Program-made: the position numbers and the translations under genes
Assembly (NCBI RefSeq): GCF_001540865.1
Contig: NC_033636.1
Location: 10,751,091 to 10,815,090, forward strand
DNA length: 64,000 nt
Reading direction: 5' to 3'
Source: Ananas comosus
Taxonomy: Eukaryota > Streptophyta > Magnoliopsida > Poales > Bromeliaceae
In this document: positions 49,655 through 61,641 of the stretch, piece after piece
Layout of the letters: each line of letters opens with the position of its first letter
Position numbering within the stretch: position 1 is the stretch's first letter
The notes under the pieces: generated by a model
Seen by the model: only the letters and a program-made list of their open reading frames with translations
What the model was told of the DNA's origin: nothing
The model's database searches: none

Positions 49655-49669
49655 ATTCATGTTCAACTT

Positions 49670-50634
49670 CGAGAAGGCTTATGACCGAATCTATTGGCCT
49701 TTCCTTTTTCGCATCATGGAGTGGTGGGGATTCGACAGGAAGTGGATTAACTGGGTCAAATTATGCGTTTGTAGTGCTAAAGTTGCAGTTCTGGTCAATG
49801 GTGTACCAACAAACTGGATCAAGACGAAAAGGGGATTACGGCAGGGGGACCCACTTTCACCTTTCCTCTTCCTACTTATAGCAGAATGTCTTACCAGGCT
49901 AACAGACGGGGCGGCAACGAAAAACCTCATCTGCGGTATTGGCCCCTCCGACGATTCAAGAGTCCACATTATCCAATTCGCTGACGACACGTTCTTCTTC
50001 TGCGAAGCCAAGAAGAGATTTATGAGAAACCTCATTTTTCTGTGGAAACTCTTCGAATGGGCCTCCGGAATGAGGATTAACAAAGATAAGTCTGAAATTT
50101 TTTATTTGGGGTCGGCGGAAGGTAAAGCCAGTCGGTTAGCGCATATACTCGGATGCAAACTTGGTACCTTACCTACCAAGTATTTGGGATTGCCATTGAC
50201 GACCAGACCNGGCTATGTCGCTTGAGGATGTCCAGCTAGGAGAGTTGGGAGATGACGTACACCGCCTGTGGGATATATGGAGGGATCGGAAGGGTTCGAA
50301 TAACGACTTAAGCGGTATTATCGCTTGCTGGTGGGTGGCTTGGGAGACTAGAAATGGAGTCATCTTCGCGAAGGCCCAGGCCGATCCGATCCGGGGGACT
50401 CATAAGATCAAATACCTGATAGCTCAGTGGGGTGCTCCTGACCCGTAGAGCTGCTGATAGACCTCGTAGCTAGTGTAGGAGAATCTGCCGTAGTTTGCAA
50501 ATATCTTCCACTATACTGTTTTTTCGTTTTTTGCTTCCGTCTTCCTTGAGGCCTTGATGCCTCACTCATGTTGCTTATTTCATCTACTTATTGAATGAAG
50601 CGGGTAGCTTGCTACCTTTTTCTCAAAAAAAAAA
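49670..50634 (+). mobile_element. 5'-truncated LINE with RT domain, perfect 15-bp target duplication
   Basis: It starts mid-ORF2 at EKAYDRIYW, then has RT motifs GLRQGDPLSPFLF and QFADDT (catalytic Asp pair) to LPTKYLGLPL at about 50200. N at 50210 removes the end of RT and the zinc-binding part. The ORF end (LSGIIACWWVAWETRNGVIF to the stop at 50446-50448) and a 3' UTR follow. The tail GAAGCGGGTAGCTTGCTACC and A-run close it. ATTCATGTTCAACTT is repeated at 49655-49669 and 50635-50649, so insertion is recent. Non-autonomous as it stands. Confidence 0.92.
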
Positions 50635-50750
50635 ATTCATGTTCAACTTAATTATTAAATGAGCTAAAAAAATCAATTCGTATCCGACTCAAAATGAGCT
50701 AAACACGAATTGACTCGCGAACGAACGGTAAGCTGTGTTGCCATCAGCTT

Positions 50751-50752
<2 letters not shown>

Positions 50753-50821
<69 letters not shown>
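50753..50821. repeat. (TA)n microsatellite, about 34 units
   Basis: Uninterrupted TA tract just before a minus-strand SINE. Likely to be length-variable. Confidence 0.95.
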
Positions 50822-50823
<2 letters not shown>

Positions 50824-50834
50824 GATAGTAAATA

Positions 50835-50990
50835 TTTTTTTTTAGAGATAAGTAGCACGCTATCCGCTTCGTTTATTTCATTTAAAAATAAGCTTAGCTA
50901 AAAATATGAATCAACTAGAATTTGAACTTAGTATCTCGAATACCAACTATCAAATTTTTTTTTTGCCACTTGCTTCAGAAACAGTAAAGG
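50835..50990 (-). mobile_element. SINE, minus strand
   Basis: Reversed, it shows GAAGCAAGTGGCA, GTTCAAATTCTAGTTGATTC, AAACGAAGCGGATAGCGTGC and a poly(A) end at the left. Full-length but diverged. About 460 bp upstream of the NDR1/HIN1-like ATG. Confidence 0.8.
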
Positions 50991-51330
50991 TTAAATCGTA
51001 AGTATTACGACCTTCAATTCCGAAAAATTGTGGGCGTCGCATCCGAACGGAGACAACTAAAACCCACTAACGCCTTCTTATTCGCACCCCACACGTTCGT
51101 GACAGCTTCTGTTTCGCCCCCGCGCGCTCTCTCTCTCTTTCTCTGCCTCTCTCTAATCCGTTCACAACCCACTCCCCGCGCGAATCTCAAAGCACGAAAC
51201 CCGTCCGCCGATCGCCGGATCATGATCGGACGGATAGGAATAGAGCGCTGGTCGCCTACGCTCACCACTTTGTACGGTTACCGCGGTAGGGAATCTTCTC
51301 CTCCGCTGCCTCAGCCTCACTCCGTTCGAC

Positions 51331-51418
51331 TATAAATAGCGCACTAATTGGTCCACTCCGCGTTCTCTGTTTCTTCTTATATTCGTCCTAATCGTCTCCG
51401 TTAGAGAGGGAAGAGGAG

Positions 51419-51455
<37 letters not shown>
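51331..51455 (+). promoter_or_regulatory. TATA box and CT/GA-rich leader of the NHL gene
   Basis: TATAAATA at 51331-51338 lies 118 bp before the ATG at 51456, placing the start of transcription near 51362. The leader ends in a (GA)n tract (about 51412-51453) immediately before the ATG. GA tracts in leaders are known targets of BPC/GAGA-binding proteins; a role here is inference. Confidence 0.7.
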
Positions 51456-51457
<2 letters not shown>

Positions 51458-52250
51458 GGGGGATAGGGCTTACAATTCCTCTTCGAAGCCGATGCTAAAC
51501 CCTCCCCCTCGAGCCCTCAACGGCGGCGGCGGCGGCGGGGGCGGGGGCGGGGGCACCGCGAACGGAGGCGCCGGAGTTCCGGTGAAGCCGCAGCAGTACG
51601 GCGGCGGCGCTCCTCCGGCGTACCGGCCACGACCTCTGCCGCCGCCGCGGAGGCGGCGGAAGCGCCGGAGCTGCTGCTGCGCGTTCTGCCTCTGGCTCAC
51701 CCTCATCCTCATCGGGCTCGTCTTCGTCGTCGCGATCGCCGCGGGGGTCTTCTACGTGCTCTACCACCCCCAGCGCCCCACCTTCTCTGTCACCTCCCTC
51801 CACCTCGCCAAACTCAACGTCTCCTCCTCCTCCGATCTCCTCACCTCCGCCCTCGACTTCACCCTCGTCGCCCGCAACCCCAACCGCAAGATCGTCTTCG
51901 TCTACGGCGACATCGCCGTCTCCGCCGCCGCGGACGGGATCCCGATCGGGACCGCGTCGATCCCCGGGTTCGTCCACGCGGCCGGGAACACGACGTGGAT
52001 CGCGGCCACGCTCGCGAGCTCCGGGAATAACCTGGATCCCACGGCGGCCGCGGATCTGAGGAGCAAGAAGCGCTTCCCCATGGAGATCGAGGTGGACACC
52101 AGGGCCGGGGTGGAGATCGGGAGGTTCAAGTCGAAGCGGATCGGGATTAGGGTTTCGTGCAGCGGATTCGACGCCGCGGTTGCGAGCGCCAAGGCTACGC
52201 CCTCGACCTCGATCGCCAAGTGTAAGCCCCAGATCAAGATCTGGATTTGA
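51456..52250 (+). CDS. NDR1/HIN1-like (LEA_2) membrane protein, single exon
   Basis: 264 residues, ATG chosen downstream of a clear TATA box and GA leader. Residues 1-60 are Pro/Gly-rich with an 11-Gly run (23-33). A basic stretch PPRRRRKRRS and CCC lie at 63-75. One membrane segment (about 78-103) ends in YHPQRPTFSV, the usual NHL junction. The LEA_2 fold follows (about 110-235), with LDFTLVARNPNRKIVFVYG typical of the family. NDR1/HIN1-like proteins are type II plasma-membrane proteins tied to pathogen and stress responses. The sequence is very GC-rich against AT-rich flanks, as is common for monocot single-exon genes. The subtype number is not assigned. Confidence 0.9.
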
Positions 52251-54413
52251 ACATTTTGAACCCAAAAAAAAAAAAATAAAATTAGGTCGATTACTATTAA
52301 TTTCTTTTTCTTTTATTACCAATTATGAATATTTATTTGATTTTATAGTACAGGTGAGGTGAGGTGAGGTGAGGTTGTTGAAATATATTTTCTAAGTTTT
52401 GCCAAATTTTGATTTCTTGTTTATTTTGTGTGCGGTAATTTATAGATCTTGGTATGAATCACTTTCCTTAAAGCAGAATTAGAGTAAAATTTTGATTGTC
52501 GTGTAGGTGCAGCACCAAATGGTGTTCGTCGATTCAGAATTTTACTTTATTTCATTTTTAGTTTTGAAGCCACGGTAAATAACGAAAATACTAGTTGTAC
52601 ATCCAAATTGGAGTGTACGAATTATTTTCCATCCATCTAATGGATGGGGAGTGAATCAGTACCCATATTAAGTGATTAGTAAAAATATTTTTTCCATTAA
52701 AGGAATGAGATACAAAATATATATCTCAACTGGAGTTTATATACAGCATTGCTCTGTAACTAATAAGGGGCAGCCGTAAAAATGTATGGAGGCTCCTCTA
52801 ACTGTACGTTTATTTTTCCTTATTACCTCCTCTTAATTTTTTGTTTTTTATTTCTTAAATTCAAAAACATTATTATTTCTTTTAATTTTATTTGTTAATC
52901 ATTCAATTAGATAAAACTATTGACAGAGTTGATAAAATTCTTCTTAAAGTGTGCTTTTTTTTTTTATATTTAGCCCCCTCAAAATAAATTTTATAAATAA
53001 TTTTAATAAATTTTTATTTATATATATGGTTTTTTTTTTGTCAGGTAAGTATCATGTTAATAATTTAAAATTAAATTTTGTTAGTGAATTATCGTGAACA
53101 TTGTGATTGAATCGCATTTATATTCATACTTTAATTTTTTAAAAATTTAGAAATAATAAAAAATATAAAAAAAAATATGATGATTCAAGCGTCACCTAGA
53201 TCCTCGAGTGAAAAGAAGAGAATTATTTTTATAAATATAAATTTATTAAGATTATTTATAAAAATGATTTGAGATGGCTAAATATAAAAAAAAAAAAACT
53301 TACAAGTTGATGAGGGGCCTTTTCGAAAGAGGGTATCGTTGAGGGATGTATGTGCATTTTAACCTATAATTAGCAAAAGAAAACTATTTTTTTTTTTGTA
53401 CATCTAAGAAAATGGTGGATTTTACATCCTATATCCTAGAGTTACCGTTTGTTTGGAAATAAATAAAAATTAAGGATATATACAAGTTCAGATATAAGTA
53501 AAAATTAAATCAATTCTGTATTTGAAAAAAAATTAATTATTTCAAAAAATAAGGTAAATAATATTTGGATAATTAAATTAGAACAGAAGGAATAAAAATT
53601 TTAATTTTAAATTAAAATTATTTTATTTAATTAATTAACATCAAGTATTACTTAAAAATAATTTAAAAAATTAATAAATTTATTCACTATAAATATTGTG
53701 CAAGGTAATAAAAATATATTAATTAATTAATTAATTAATTATAAAAAATAATTTAACTTTTTAATTAATTATTAAATTATTTTAATTAAAAAACTAATAA
53801 AAAATTAATTAGATTAATAAAAATATTAATGGTTGATCAATATAAATATTAGTTTATAATTAATTAATTAATAATATATATATATATATTATTAATTAAT
53901 GATTGAATATCCTGATTAAAATTAAATTTAAATTTAAATTAATCTTATTTTCACTTGAGAATAAGTTTGTTTCACGAAAAAGAATGAAATAGCAGTTTCA
54001 ACCTATCCGAAAACTATCATTTTCGAATCCGAAAATTCTTATTTAGGAACAAAAAGAGGAACAAAGGTTATTTTTCCCCTTGTTTTCAAACAAAATGCTG
54101 CTTAAAAATGCTAAAATTTTAAATATTTTATAATAAAAATAAAAAATTTTAATGTAATTATAAAATATTAATAATCTTAGACACCTTGTTATTTCTGATG
54201 GATATGTAGTATTGCTCACATAATTAGGGGGGTCTCTCACCTTTCCCGTGTGGACCAATAATGCAGCGACACGCGCGGGGAGGAAAGAGAAGAAGCGTGT
54301 AGCTTCAACGATACGTAAGGGGCGAGAGAAATTCAGGGACAAGTGTCAGAGGATAATCTTAATTTGATCCGCTGTAGAGTCATAATATAATATAATAATA
54401 ATAATAATAATAA
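52251..54413. other. NHL 3' UTR and AT-rich intergenic
   Basis: Starts with the 3' UTR, which contains a (GAGGT)n tract at about 52353-52374. The rest is AT-rich, with (TTAA)n-like sequence at 53700-53960. No gene seen. Confidence 0.6.
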
Positions 54414-54770
54414 GGAAAAACTTCAAAAACCCTCCCTGTGGTTTCGTGCATTCTCACTTTGCTACCCTGTGGTTTAAAACGTATCAATTTACCCCCATGT
54501 GGTTTCATTTTTATCTTTTCGGAAGCTTTTTCGTTAATATTTCGTTAAATTATATACAAAAAACTTCAGATAACCATCTATATTTATCGAATAGTCACTT
54601 TAGTATCCTTTAATTTTAACTTTGTCACTGATTTTTAAAAAAAATAATAATAAAATTGATAACAAAAAGATAAAAACGAAATCACAGGGGGGCAAATTGA
54701 TACGTTTTAAACCACAGGGTAGCAAAGTGAGAATGCACGAAACCACAGGGGGGGTTTTTGAAGTTTTCCC
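54414..54770. mobile_element. Mutator-like MITE, family A, with 9-bp duplication
   Basis: The inverted ends of about 85 bp are nearly perfect: GGAAAAACTTCAAAAACC at left, GGTTTTTGAAGTTTTCCC at right, with TGCATTCTCACTTTGCTACC inside both arms. Flanked by TAATAATAA at 54405-54413 and 54771-54779, though these lie in a TAA-rich tract. Same family as 36693-37012. Confidence 0.85.
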
Positions 54771-54779
54771 TAATAATAA

Positions 54780-55066
54780 TAATAAAAAAAGAGAGCGTAG
54801 CGAAGCAGAGACTGGGGTAGGAGAGGAGGAGACCCGCGGATGCTGTGACTGAGAGAGAGTGCGAGGTCCACGACGTGCACTAAAATATGTGGTGTGAGTC
54901 GTCCACCACTCACTCAAACTGTGGACGCCGTCCAAATGAAGAAATTTTTGCCTGCACCGCGTTCACGAGCACACCTACTACACCATCCCCTTGTAGTAGG
55001 CTAGCTAGTAGCATATTATTATTGAGCTAACAATATCAAATTTTTTTTAATTACTGGCCGTATCAT
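54780..55066. other. intergenic spacer
   Basis: Short mixed stretch without a recognised feature. Confidence 0.5.
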
Positions 55067-55290
55067 TGACCGTCCCTAACGCATGTGACAAAAGGTTTAG
55101 TGGTTAGTACCCGAAGCTCCAAATTCAAATTTTAGTTGATTCACACTTTCAGTTCAATTTATTTCTAATCAGAAAAAAAAAATACCGATCGTATCCAGCG
55201 CAACTGGCTAAAAGCATTGTTAGTTGATACGTGATGTTATATTTCTAGCAAAACTTTATTGCTATATAAAATAAATTGAATAATATTTGT
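55067..55290 (+). mobile_element. two decayed SINE copies in tandem
   Basis: The first (55067-55180) has GACCGTCCCTAACGCATGTG, AAATTCAAATTTTAGTTGAT and an A-run. The second (55183-55290) restarts ACCGATCGTATCCAGCGCAA, strongly decayed after its head. Confidence 0.65.
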
Positions 55291-55499
55291 TTCTATATGT
55301 TTGATCCAGAATTTATAGTTTTTTTTATTAAACTATAATAATAATAATAATATAATTGCATATAGCCGGTAAGTTGTATGGAGCGGGACGTTTGAAAATT
55401 ATTCTGTCAAAATTTTATTTGATCAAATAATTTTTTTTTATTTAACTCGGCACTAAGGTGAAAAAATAACCGATAAATGGTGAATTGCTCATCATCTTT

Positions 55500-55697
55500 A
55501 ATATCACTATATATATATATAATCTTAACAACATTATAAAAATTTCAATAAATTAAATATAATCTGAACGATTCATAAAATTCTAACAATCTATCTGTAT
55601 ATATAATTCTAACAATCAATTTTTATAATGTTGTTAAGATTATATATATATATAGTGATATTNCTATCTGTATATATAATTCTAACAATCAATTTTT
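55500..55697. repeat. 45-bp perfect inverted repeat next to a single N
   Basis: 55500-55544 and 55618-55662 are exact reverse complements. In addition 55591-55624 is directly repeated at 55664-55697 across the N at 55663. This could be a palindromic MITE on which assembly failed, or a pure artefact. Confidence 0.85.
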
Positions 55698-58182
55698 TTT
55701 AATAATTCACATATAGTCCTAATAACCTCGCAAACCTCCTCACAATCCATCCAAAAAAAAAACTCTATAAACCTCACAAAAATCCTTGCCCATCCCAAAA
55801 AAAAATCTATAAATAATTATAACAATCTAAAAAGGGAAACGATTTTTATCCTTTTTCTTATTTTTATCTGATATAACACTGAATTAGGAAGATGAGTTAG
55901 CCAATAGAATTTTAAAAGAGAATCAATTAGAAATTTTTATATAATTATTTTTCTAAAAAAAAAAAAAAGGAGTGGTATGGAGTACGAACAAGTGATAGGC
56001 AATAATTTCTACTTCAAATTGGTTGGCACGTAACCGTCCACGACCCACCTGTGGGGCCACCGACAAGCACCGTCGTCGTAGTCGTCGTCGTCGTCGTGCT
56101 CTACTCTTTCCACGTTTGGATATCGAAAAGTTTTAACTATGATTAAAAGTTAGAAGTTTAATTTTACGCTATAAAAATTTTCACATTCGTGATTCAAGAG
56201 ATAGTAAATTTCGGGTACATAATAATTTATTCTATTTGAAGAAAGTAATTTTCTAATCGATTACAGACATTTCATACGCTCATTTAACTTTCAAATATTT
56301 AATATTTTTTTAATAAGTTTTTAGAATACATCGCGTAAAATATTCATACGTATAAATAGTATCTTATTAGAAACTTCAAGCTTTTAAAAGAAAAAACTCT
56401 CACTCCACAAAGCTTTTAATTTGCGCTCTAAGAAATAGAGGAAAAAAAAAACACAATAACTAGAATGTCTTGCAAAAAATTGACTTACTAACAATATTGT
56501 TGAATTTTCTTCTATATAATTAACAAAAGGGAACATTTTGATGGCTCACAGAAGATTCTTATCAGTTGTTGATAAATTGAGAGGCTTCATATAGAATTTT
56601 AAATTACCTACAGAAATTATGATGTAAACATAACGATCCGGCCCACTAGCAATAATAATTCGTTGAATTTAAACTATCGACTTAAAATACTTAATAAATC
56701 TAATTATTACTATTAGTGTTTATGGCCGTTCAGGCTCTGACGTTATCGTTAGCCCTATCACATAGTACAAGATTATCAGATGATGCGAGACTTGTCTCGC
56801 TAGCTTCGTTATTTAGACTTTAGTATAACTTGTTATTTTGTCATTCAGATCCTGACTCGGCCAAGACTCGTCACACACTTTCGGCCAATAATTGACTTTA
56901 ATACCAAATATAATTCATCATATGGTGCAACTATGTTGTATAAATTTTATTTCTATTTGTAATATTTTGAATTGTATTGATTATGATATTTTGGACGGAT
57001 AGAAAAAATTTTGTTTGTTCGGCTGATCTGTGCGCACGTCTAAATTGGCCAAATTGGTAGTCTCAAGATGTGACATATACATACCGTGAAAAACTATAAT
57101 TCTATTAACACTAAAAAAACACTATTTATTATTTTTTTTAAAAAAAATTAAAATTTATAAAAGTTACTATTTACTGGTGATGATATTATTGTGAATTCGT
57201 AAATCTACTTTAAATAGTATAATAAATATTGTCTGAATACAATAGGGGTAAAGTATAATAAGTGAAATTAATTTAAAATTTTGGTTGGAGTGGACCACAT
57301 TTCTGGGGCAAGATGGCGCAGGGATCGACCGAGTCCCAAAAATGGGGCTGCACCTGTCTCGGATCGGTGACGGTGTCGGTGTGGGGACTTGGGGGACTCG
57401 GGTATATTTTTTTTAAAGGTTTTTTTTTTTTTATTTGATCATCTCAAAAAAAAAAATTTTTATAAATAATTTTATCAATTTTATTATTATAATTTTAGTC
57501 CTATCCACGTCACACAAATATCACGTAAGATATCACGTAAGCACCATACAAGCAGAGGTAGAGGGTGTGAAATAAATTAAATACGATAATTCATTCATCA
57601 TATCTAATGTATTATTTTACTTGAGCACGGAATGAATATAATGATAATCACTAAACAAGATGAATCATTCATCGTGTTCAGATATTTGAACATAATAGAT
57701 AATTCATTATGTTCAACTTACCACTTAGCTTCTATCCTGCTCTCGTAGCACTGTCGTGGTGTTTGCATAATCGGAATATGACCAAAATTATACTTATAAA
57801 ATTGATGGCACTATTTATGATTTTTTTTTGGGCCAAATACAAAAAAAAAAAGCCTTTTTTTTCAAAACGTGCAAATCGCGGCCCTTTTCATCGTTCATGT
57901 ACGGACGAGTCCCTGCTCACCCCTTTCCATCGCTGTCCTGATGTGACGCGTGCCCTGTAAGAGTCGTGCAAATGAATCTGACCCACACATACGTCCCCCA
58001 AAAGGACGAGAGCTGGACACAGCTCTAAGTAACAGTTATTAGAGGACTATTTGATGAGGGGGTATAATTTATACTTTTATTGTTATTATTATTATTTTAC
58101 TATTTTATTTTTACTTTTGTTTTTATTTTTATTATTATTATTACTTACTCTAATTGCCTTTTAATTTTTTTTTGAGAGGGCA
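55698..58182. other. AT-rich intergenic
   Basis: Holds a (GTC)n patch near 56070-56095 and a short GC-rich piece at 57300-57400 (TGGGGCTGCACCTGTCTCGG) like part of an unknown TE. No gene recognised. Confidence 0.5.
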
Positions 58183-58258
58183 TTGTCTCACTCCCGTAGT
58201 TAAATTTTTAGATTAAATAAATAAAACGGATAATGTATTATTTTTTTCTCAAGAAAAA
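58183..58258 (+). mobile_element. SINE 3' fragment
   Basis: TAAATAAAACGGATAATGTA followed by CTCAAGAAAAA matches only the SINE/LINE tail region. Confidence 0.45.
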
Positions 58259-58749
58259 GAGTTAAGAGAGTACTATTTTTTTATTCATTTCTCAAGTTAA
58301 AAATAACTATTCAGTTGAGATGAAGTTTATATATAATTTTTTTTTCTTTTATAAGTTGCGATATATGTAAATCTATATTGTAAATATAGTTTTTACATCC
58401 TAATTTTTATAGGGTACAAAATTTTCTACTTATTTTATTAATGTTTTTACTGTTTGGTTGGTAGAAAGTTGTTATATTTGAAACTCTAATGTTTTATATT
58501 TATTTTATCAGTATTTTTTTATATTACTATACAGGGTGAAAAAAAATACTACATCATGTTAGTAAAGTTTTTTTTTTTTATTATTCTATAATGGACTTCG
58601 CCGCCATCCAAAGGGAAATTAATTACGACCTTTTGAAAAAATAGATCAGATATTAATTTGGATAATATAAATCAGGTATTAAGTTGCATAACATGCTAGC
58701 TGTTCTTTTATTTATCTGCATTTTTGTATATAATTTTGTGTGGAGAGTA

Positions 58750-58998
58750 ATAAAGCTTTGGGAATTAGACTTCGTTTGGAATTGCACAGAAATTGCATTA
58801 CGTGGGGTGAAAAACGATGATGAAAAAATACCCTGTTTGTTTCCGTACGTAATATTGCTTTTCGCATATCGCGATGAGTCGGTTACGATATATTTTCTGC
58901 GGTCCATCGGAGAACGCAGAAGCATATCCCTATATACTTTTTCCTCAACTCTATTTTATCTAATAGAGTTAGATAGACTTCAATACCAAACTAAGCCT
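58750..58998. mobile_element. MITE family B, copy 3 (reverse orientation)
   Basis: Reverse complement begins GGCTTAGTTTGGTATTGAAG and carries CTATTAGATAAAATAGAGTT and TCTGCGTTCTCCGATGGACC, matching 43033-43270. Left end ACTTCGTTTGGAATTGCACA. Confidence 0.65.
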
Positions 58999-59707
58999 TA
59001 CCCAATTATATATCCCGTAAAGTAACGTGTTGATTATTATTGGATGCATATATATTAGATGTGGCCCACGTGATTTATTCAAGACAATTAATAAAAATAC
59101 AGTCGGTCAGTTTAAATCTAGCTATAAAGATACAGTAGATCTAACGGTTAAGATGTATCTGAACACGTGCTTGCTGGACGGACGTGATTTAACATTCATA
59201 CATCAAAATTACATATAAATATATAATATACGGAAGTTTCGATCTAATCATAATTTAATTTTCTGTGACGGCTCATGATCCGTCTCCGGAAATAAGAAAA
59301 TTAGATTCAAAATATTCCGCTCTCTTACAGATCACGAACGAGAACGAACCACGAGCACAAACCGCCATCTTCAAATCGGGTACAGAAATCAAAATCATTA
59401 CAGAAGATACGGTCTTAATTTATAATAAAATTTCAACAATGTAATCATATTACGAATATATCAATATAAGTAGCTTGTAATTGCACAACTTTCAAAGTTT
59501 TGCTCTTTCGGTACTTTGTAACTAACCTAATAAACGGGACCTTGAGGTGCAATTTGCATCCCCTACTCTTTAGATTCATGATCAATCACAATCTCGTGCC
59601 TCTTCTGCAACAAATGCTCCCACTCAATTATGCAGCATCCAGATTTTGCACGTGCTAGTTTTGAACGAATATCCAACGTATGGAAAAAAAAGCATAAAAA
59701 CTAAATA
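58999..59707. other. intergenic, nothing recognised
   Basis: No feature that I can support. Confidence 0.5.
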
Positions 59708-59880
59708 ACTTGTTTGTCTCCAATGCAAGTAACAAAGTGCTTAATATTTAATTGATGTTCGATATTCTAAATTTAAAGCCTAGTTATATTATATTTTTAG
59801 CTAAATTTATATATATAAAAATAAACTAAGCAAGTGATATACTATCTATCTCTCTCTCTCTCTCTCTCTCTAAAAAAAAA
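59708..59880 (+). mobile_element. SINE, diverged
   Basis: TTGTCTCCAATGCAAGTAAC, AAACTAAGCAAGTGATATAC, a (CT)n expansion in the tail and a poly(A) end. Confidence 0.6.
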
Positions 59881-60136
59881 AAGTACTTAAGAGTAGAGAC
59901 TTTATTTTGAAAGCATACTAGTTTGTTTTTGCTGACATGCTGAACTTTTTAATTTTTTATAATTTTTTATTTTGTTTTAGTACGAGCGACAACTCTTTAC
60001 GGTATGTTATAATCTTGTCAAGCAAGTTATTCTAGGAAAATATTCATTAGTGAAAATCCAATTGCTAACTAAACCTTTAATTTATTTGAGTTTTATTTGA
60101 ATTAATGTTAGTAGATCTTTGTGCAGACCCATTGCC

Positions 60137-60300
60137 AATTGAAAGGAAAAAAAAGGGTCATTCAAAACACAGGTGACAAAATTAGAGGTTCCAATATTCA
60201 AGGCCTAATTTCTTCGCAGTTTGAACTTAGTTCATTTCTAAAGAAAAATGAACGAAGCAATACATGCTACAATTCTCTCTCTCAATTTTTTTTTTTTAAA
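60137..60300 (+). mobile_element. SINE relic
   Basis: Weak head (AACACAGGTGACAAAATTAG) and tail (ATGAACGAAGCAATACATGC, CTCTCTCTC, T-run). Low-quality match. Confidence 0.4.
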
Positions 60301-60349
60301 TGACAATTTAAGATAAAAAGAGCATAAAGAGCTTTTTATTTACTGTTTG

Positions 60350-60470
60350 AGAGAGAGTTAACATGATTGCTATCCGTTTTGTTTATTTATTTCTTAAAAA
60401 AATAAAAGAGCTCCAAACTTGAAATCTTAGATACAAACTATCAATCTTAAATACATGTGATTAAGATGCA
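60350..60470 (-). mobile_element. SINE relic, minus strand
   Basis: Reversed, it shows AACAAAACGGATAGCAATCA at the tail and GATAGTTTGTATCTAAGATT toward the head. Confidence 0.5.
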
Positions 60471-60478
60471 TATGCAAT

Positions 60479-60803
60479 ATCAGGGACAGAGCTATTGAGG
60501 GGCCCACAGTTGCCATGGCCCCCCCCCTAAATTTTTTAAAATTATATAAAAGTCCTTTATAATAAAAATTAAAAATATTACAAATTTTAATTTTAGGAGG
60601 CCAAATTAATTTTTTTAACAAAATTTGTGTTTTCTTGGTCCTTTCTCTTCAATTCTTACAGTCTTGTTTCTTTTTGAGCATATTATCGTTATCAGTGAAT
60701 CTGATAAATTTTTTTCTTACTATCCGAGATCAAATTTTTTGCCTATCAAATCTAAATTTTGGCCACTTAAATTTTAATTTCTGGCTTCGCCCCTGTCCGA
60801 TAT
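60479..60803. mobile_element. TIR element with CAGGG ends
   Basis: TCAGGGACAGAGCTATTGAG at left; the right end reversed reads ACAGGGGCGAAGCCAGAAAT. ATATC flanks both sides approximately. The inner AATTTTAATTT words are inverted. Non-coding. Confidence 0.5.
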
Positions 60804-61533
60804 CATCTCGTTGGATTTTAATAAGGCATAACTGTACAGAAGTAACAGAACAGGTACAAATAATTAGTTACAAATAATTAGTTAGACTCAAACGCCGAAT
60901 TGTTACGGTAGGTGCGTTACGCACGTGCGCCCCACGGGTTCACTAATCTTAGCACATCTTGTCTTGTACCATCACATTATCACAACCATGCTGTATCCGA
61001 ACCGTTCATGGCGCATCAAAAGTTGAAATCGAAATGAATACAAAAATCAAATCATTGCTTTTAATTTTTATTTTGGACTCAATAATGATATTGTAATATT
61101 ACTTCTCAAATAGAGACGCTTTTGCACCTTGCATGGACCATATGAAACTAAGTTGGATAATTGGTTTTTATTATTTTAATCAAAAAAAATTCTACTTGCA
61201 CATCTTAAAAGAAACATATCCTCTTTTTTAAAATTTATGAAAACATATCCCTTAAATTTTTTTCCTTTTTTACTATTCTAGTTACTTTAGCAAAATTTTT
61301 TATTAAATTTAATAATTGTATATTTGTATTAACTTAATTATATGTACAAAAAATTAACTAAAATACTTGACGAATTTGAGGTAGTCTTTAAATTATTTAA
61401 CTAAAATTACTTTTCCATAAAAAATTAAAACTTCAGAAAATTTTAATGAAAACGTTTAAAGTTGAGTGGCAAGTTCAGAATACCCTATAGTTGAGGGGGG
61501 TTTCCGCGCATTTTCACATTAACCCAATCGATA
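60804..61533. other. intergenic, upstream of GLYR2
   Basis: AT-rich with a GC-richer spot at 60900-60945. No TATA box or element confidently called. Confidence 0.45.
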
Positions 61534-61641
61534 ATGAGATACTCGGGAGGAACATCGGGACCTTATCGCGACCCCTTCTCCTCTTCCTCTGCTTCCTCCT
61601 CTCCTTCACTCGCTTTACGCGAACCTCTGCTCCCCTCGCCC

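Noticed and set aside
50673..50901. Ile/Tyr repeat frames over the TA tract
   Set aside because: Produced by the (TA)n microsatellite alone.
51495..52322. 275-codon minus-strand frame over the NDR1/HIN1-like gene
   Set aside because: A shadow of GC-rich codons; its Asp/Gly/Glu-rich product fits no family.
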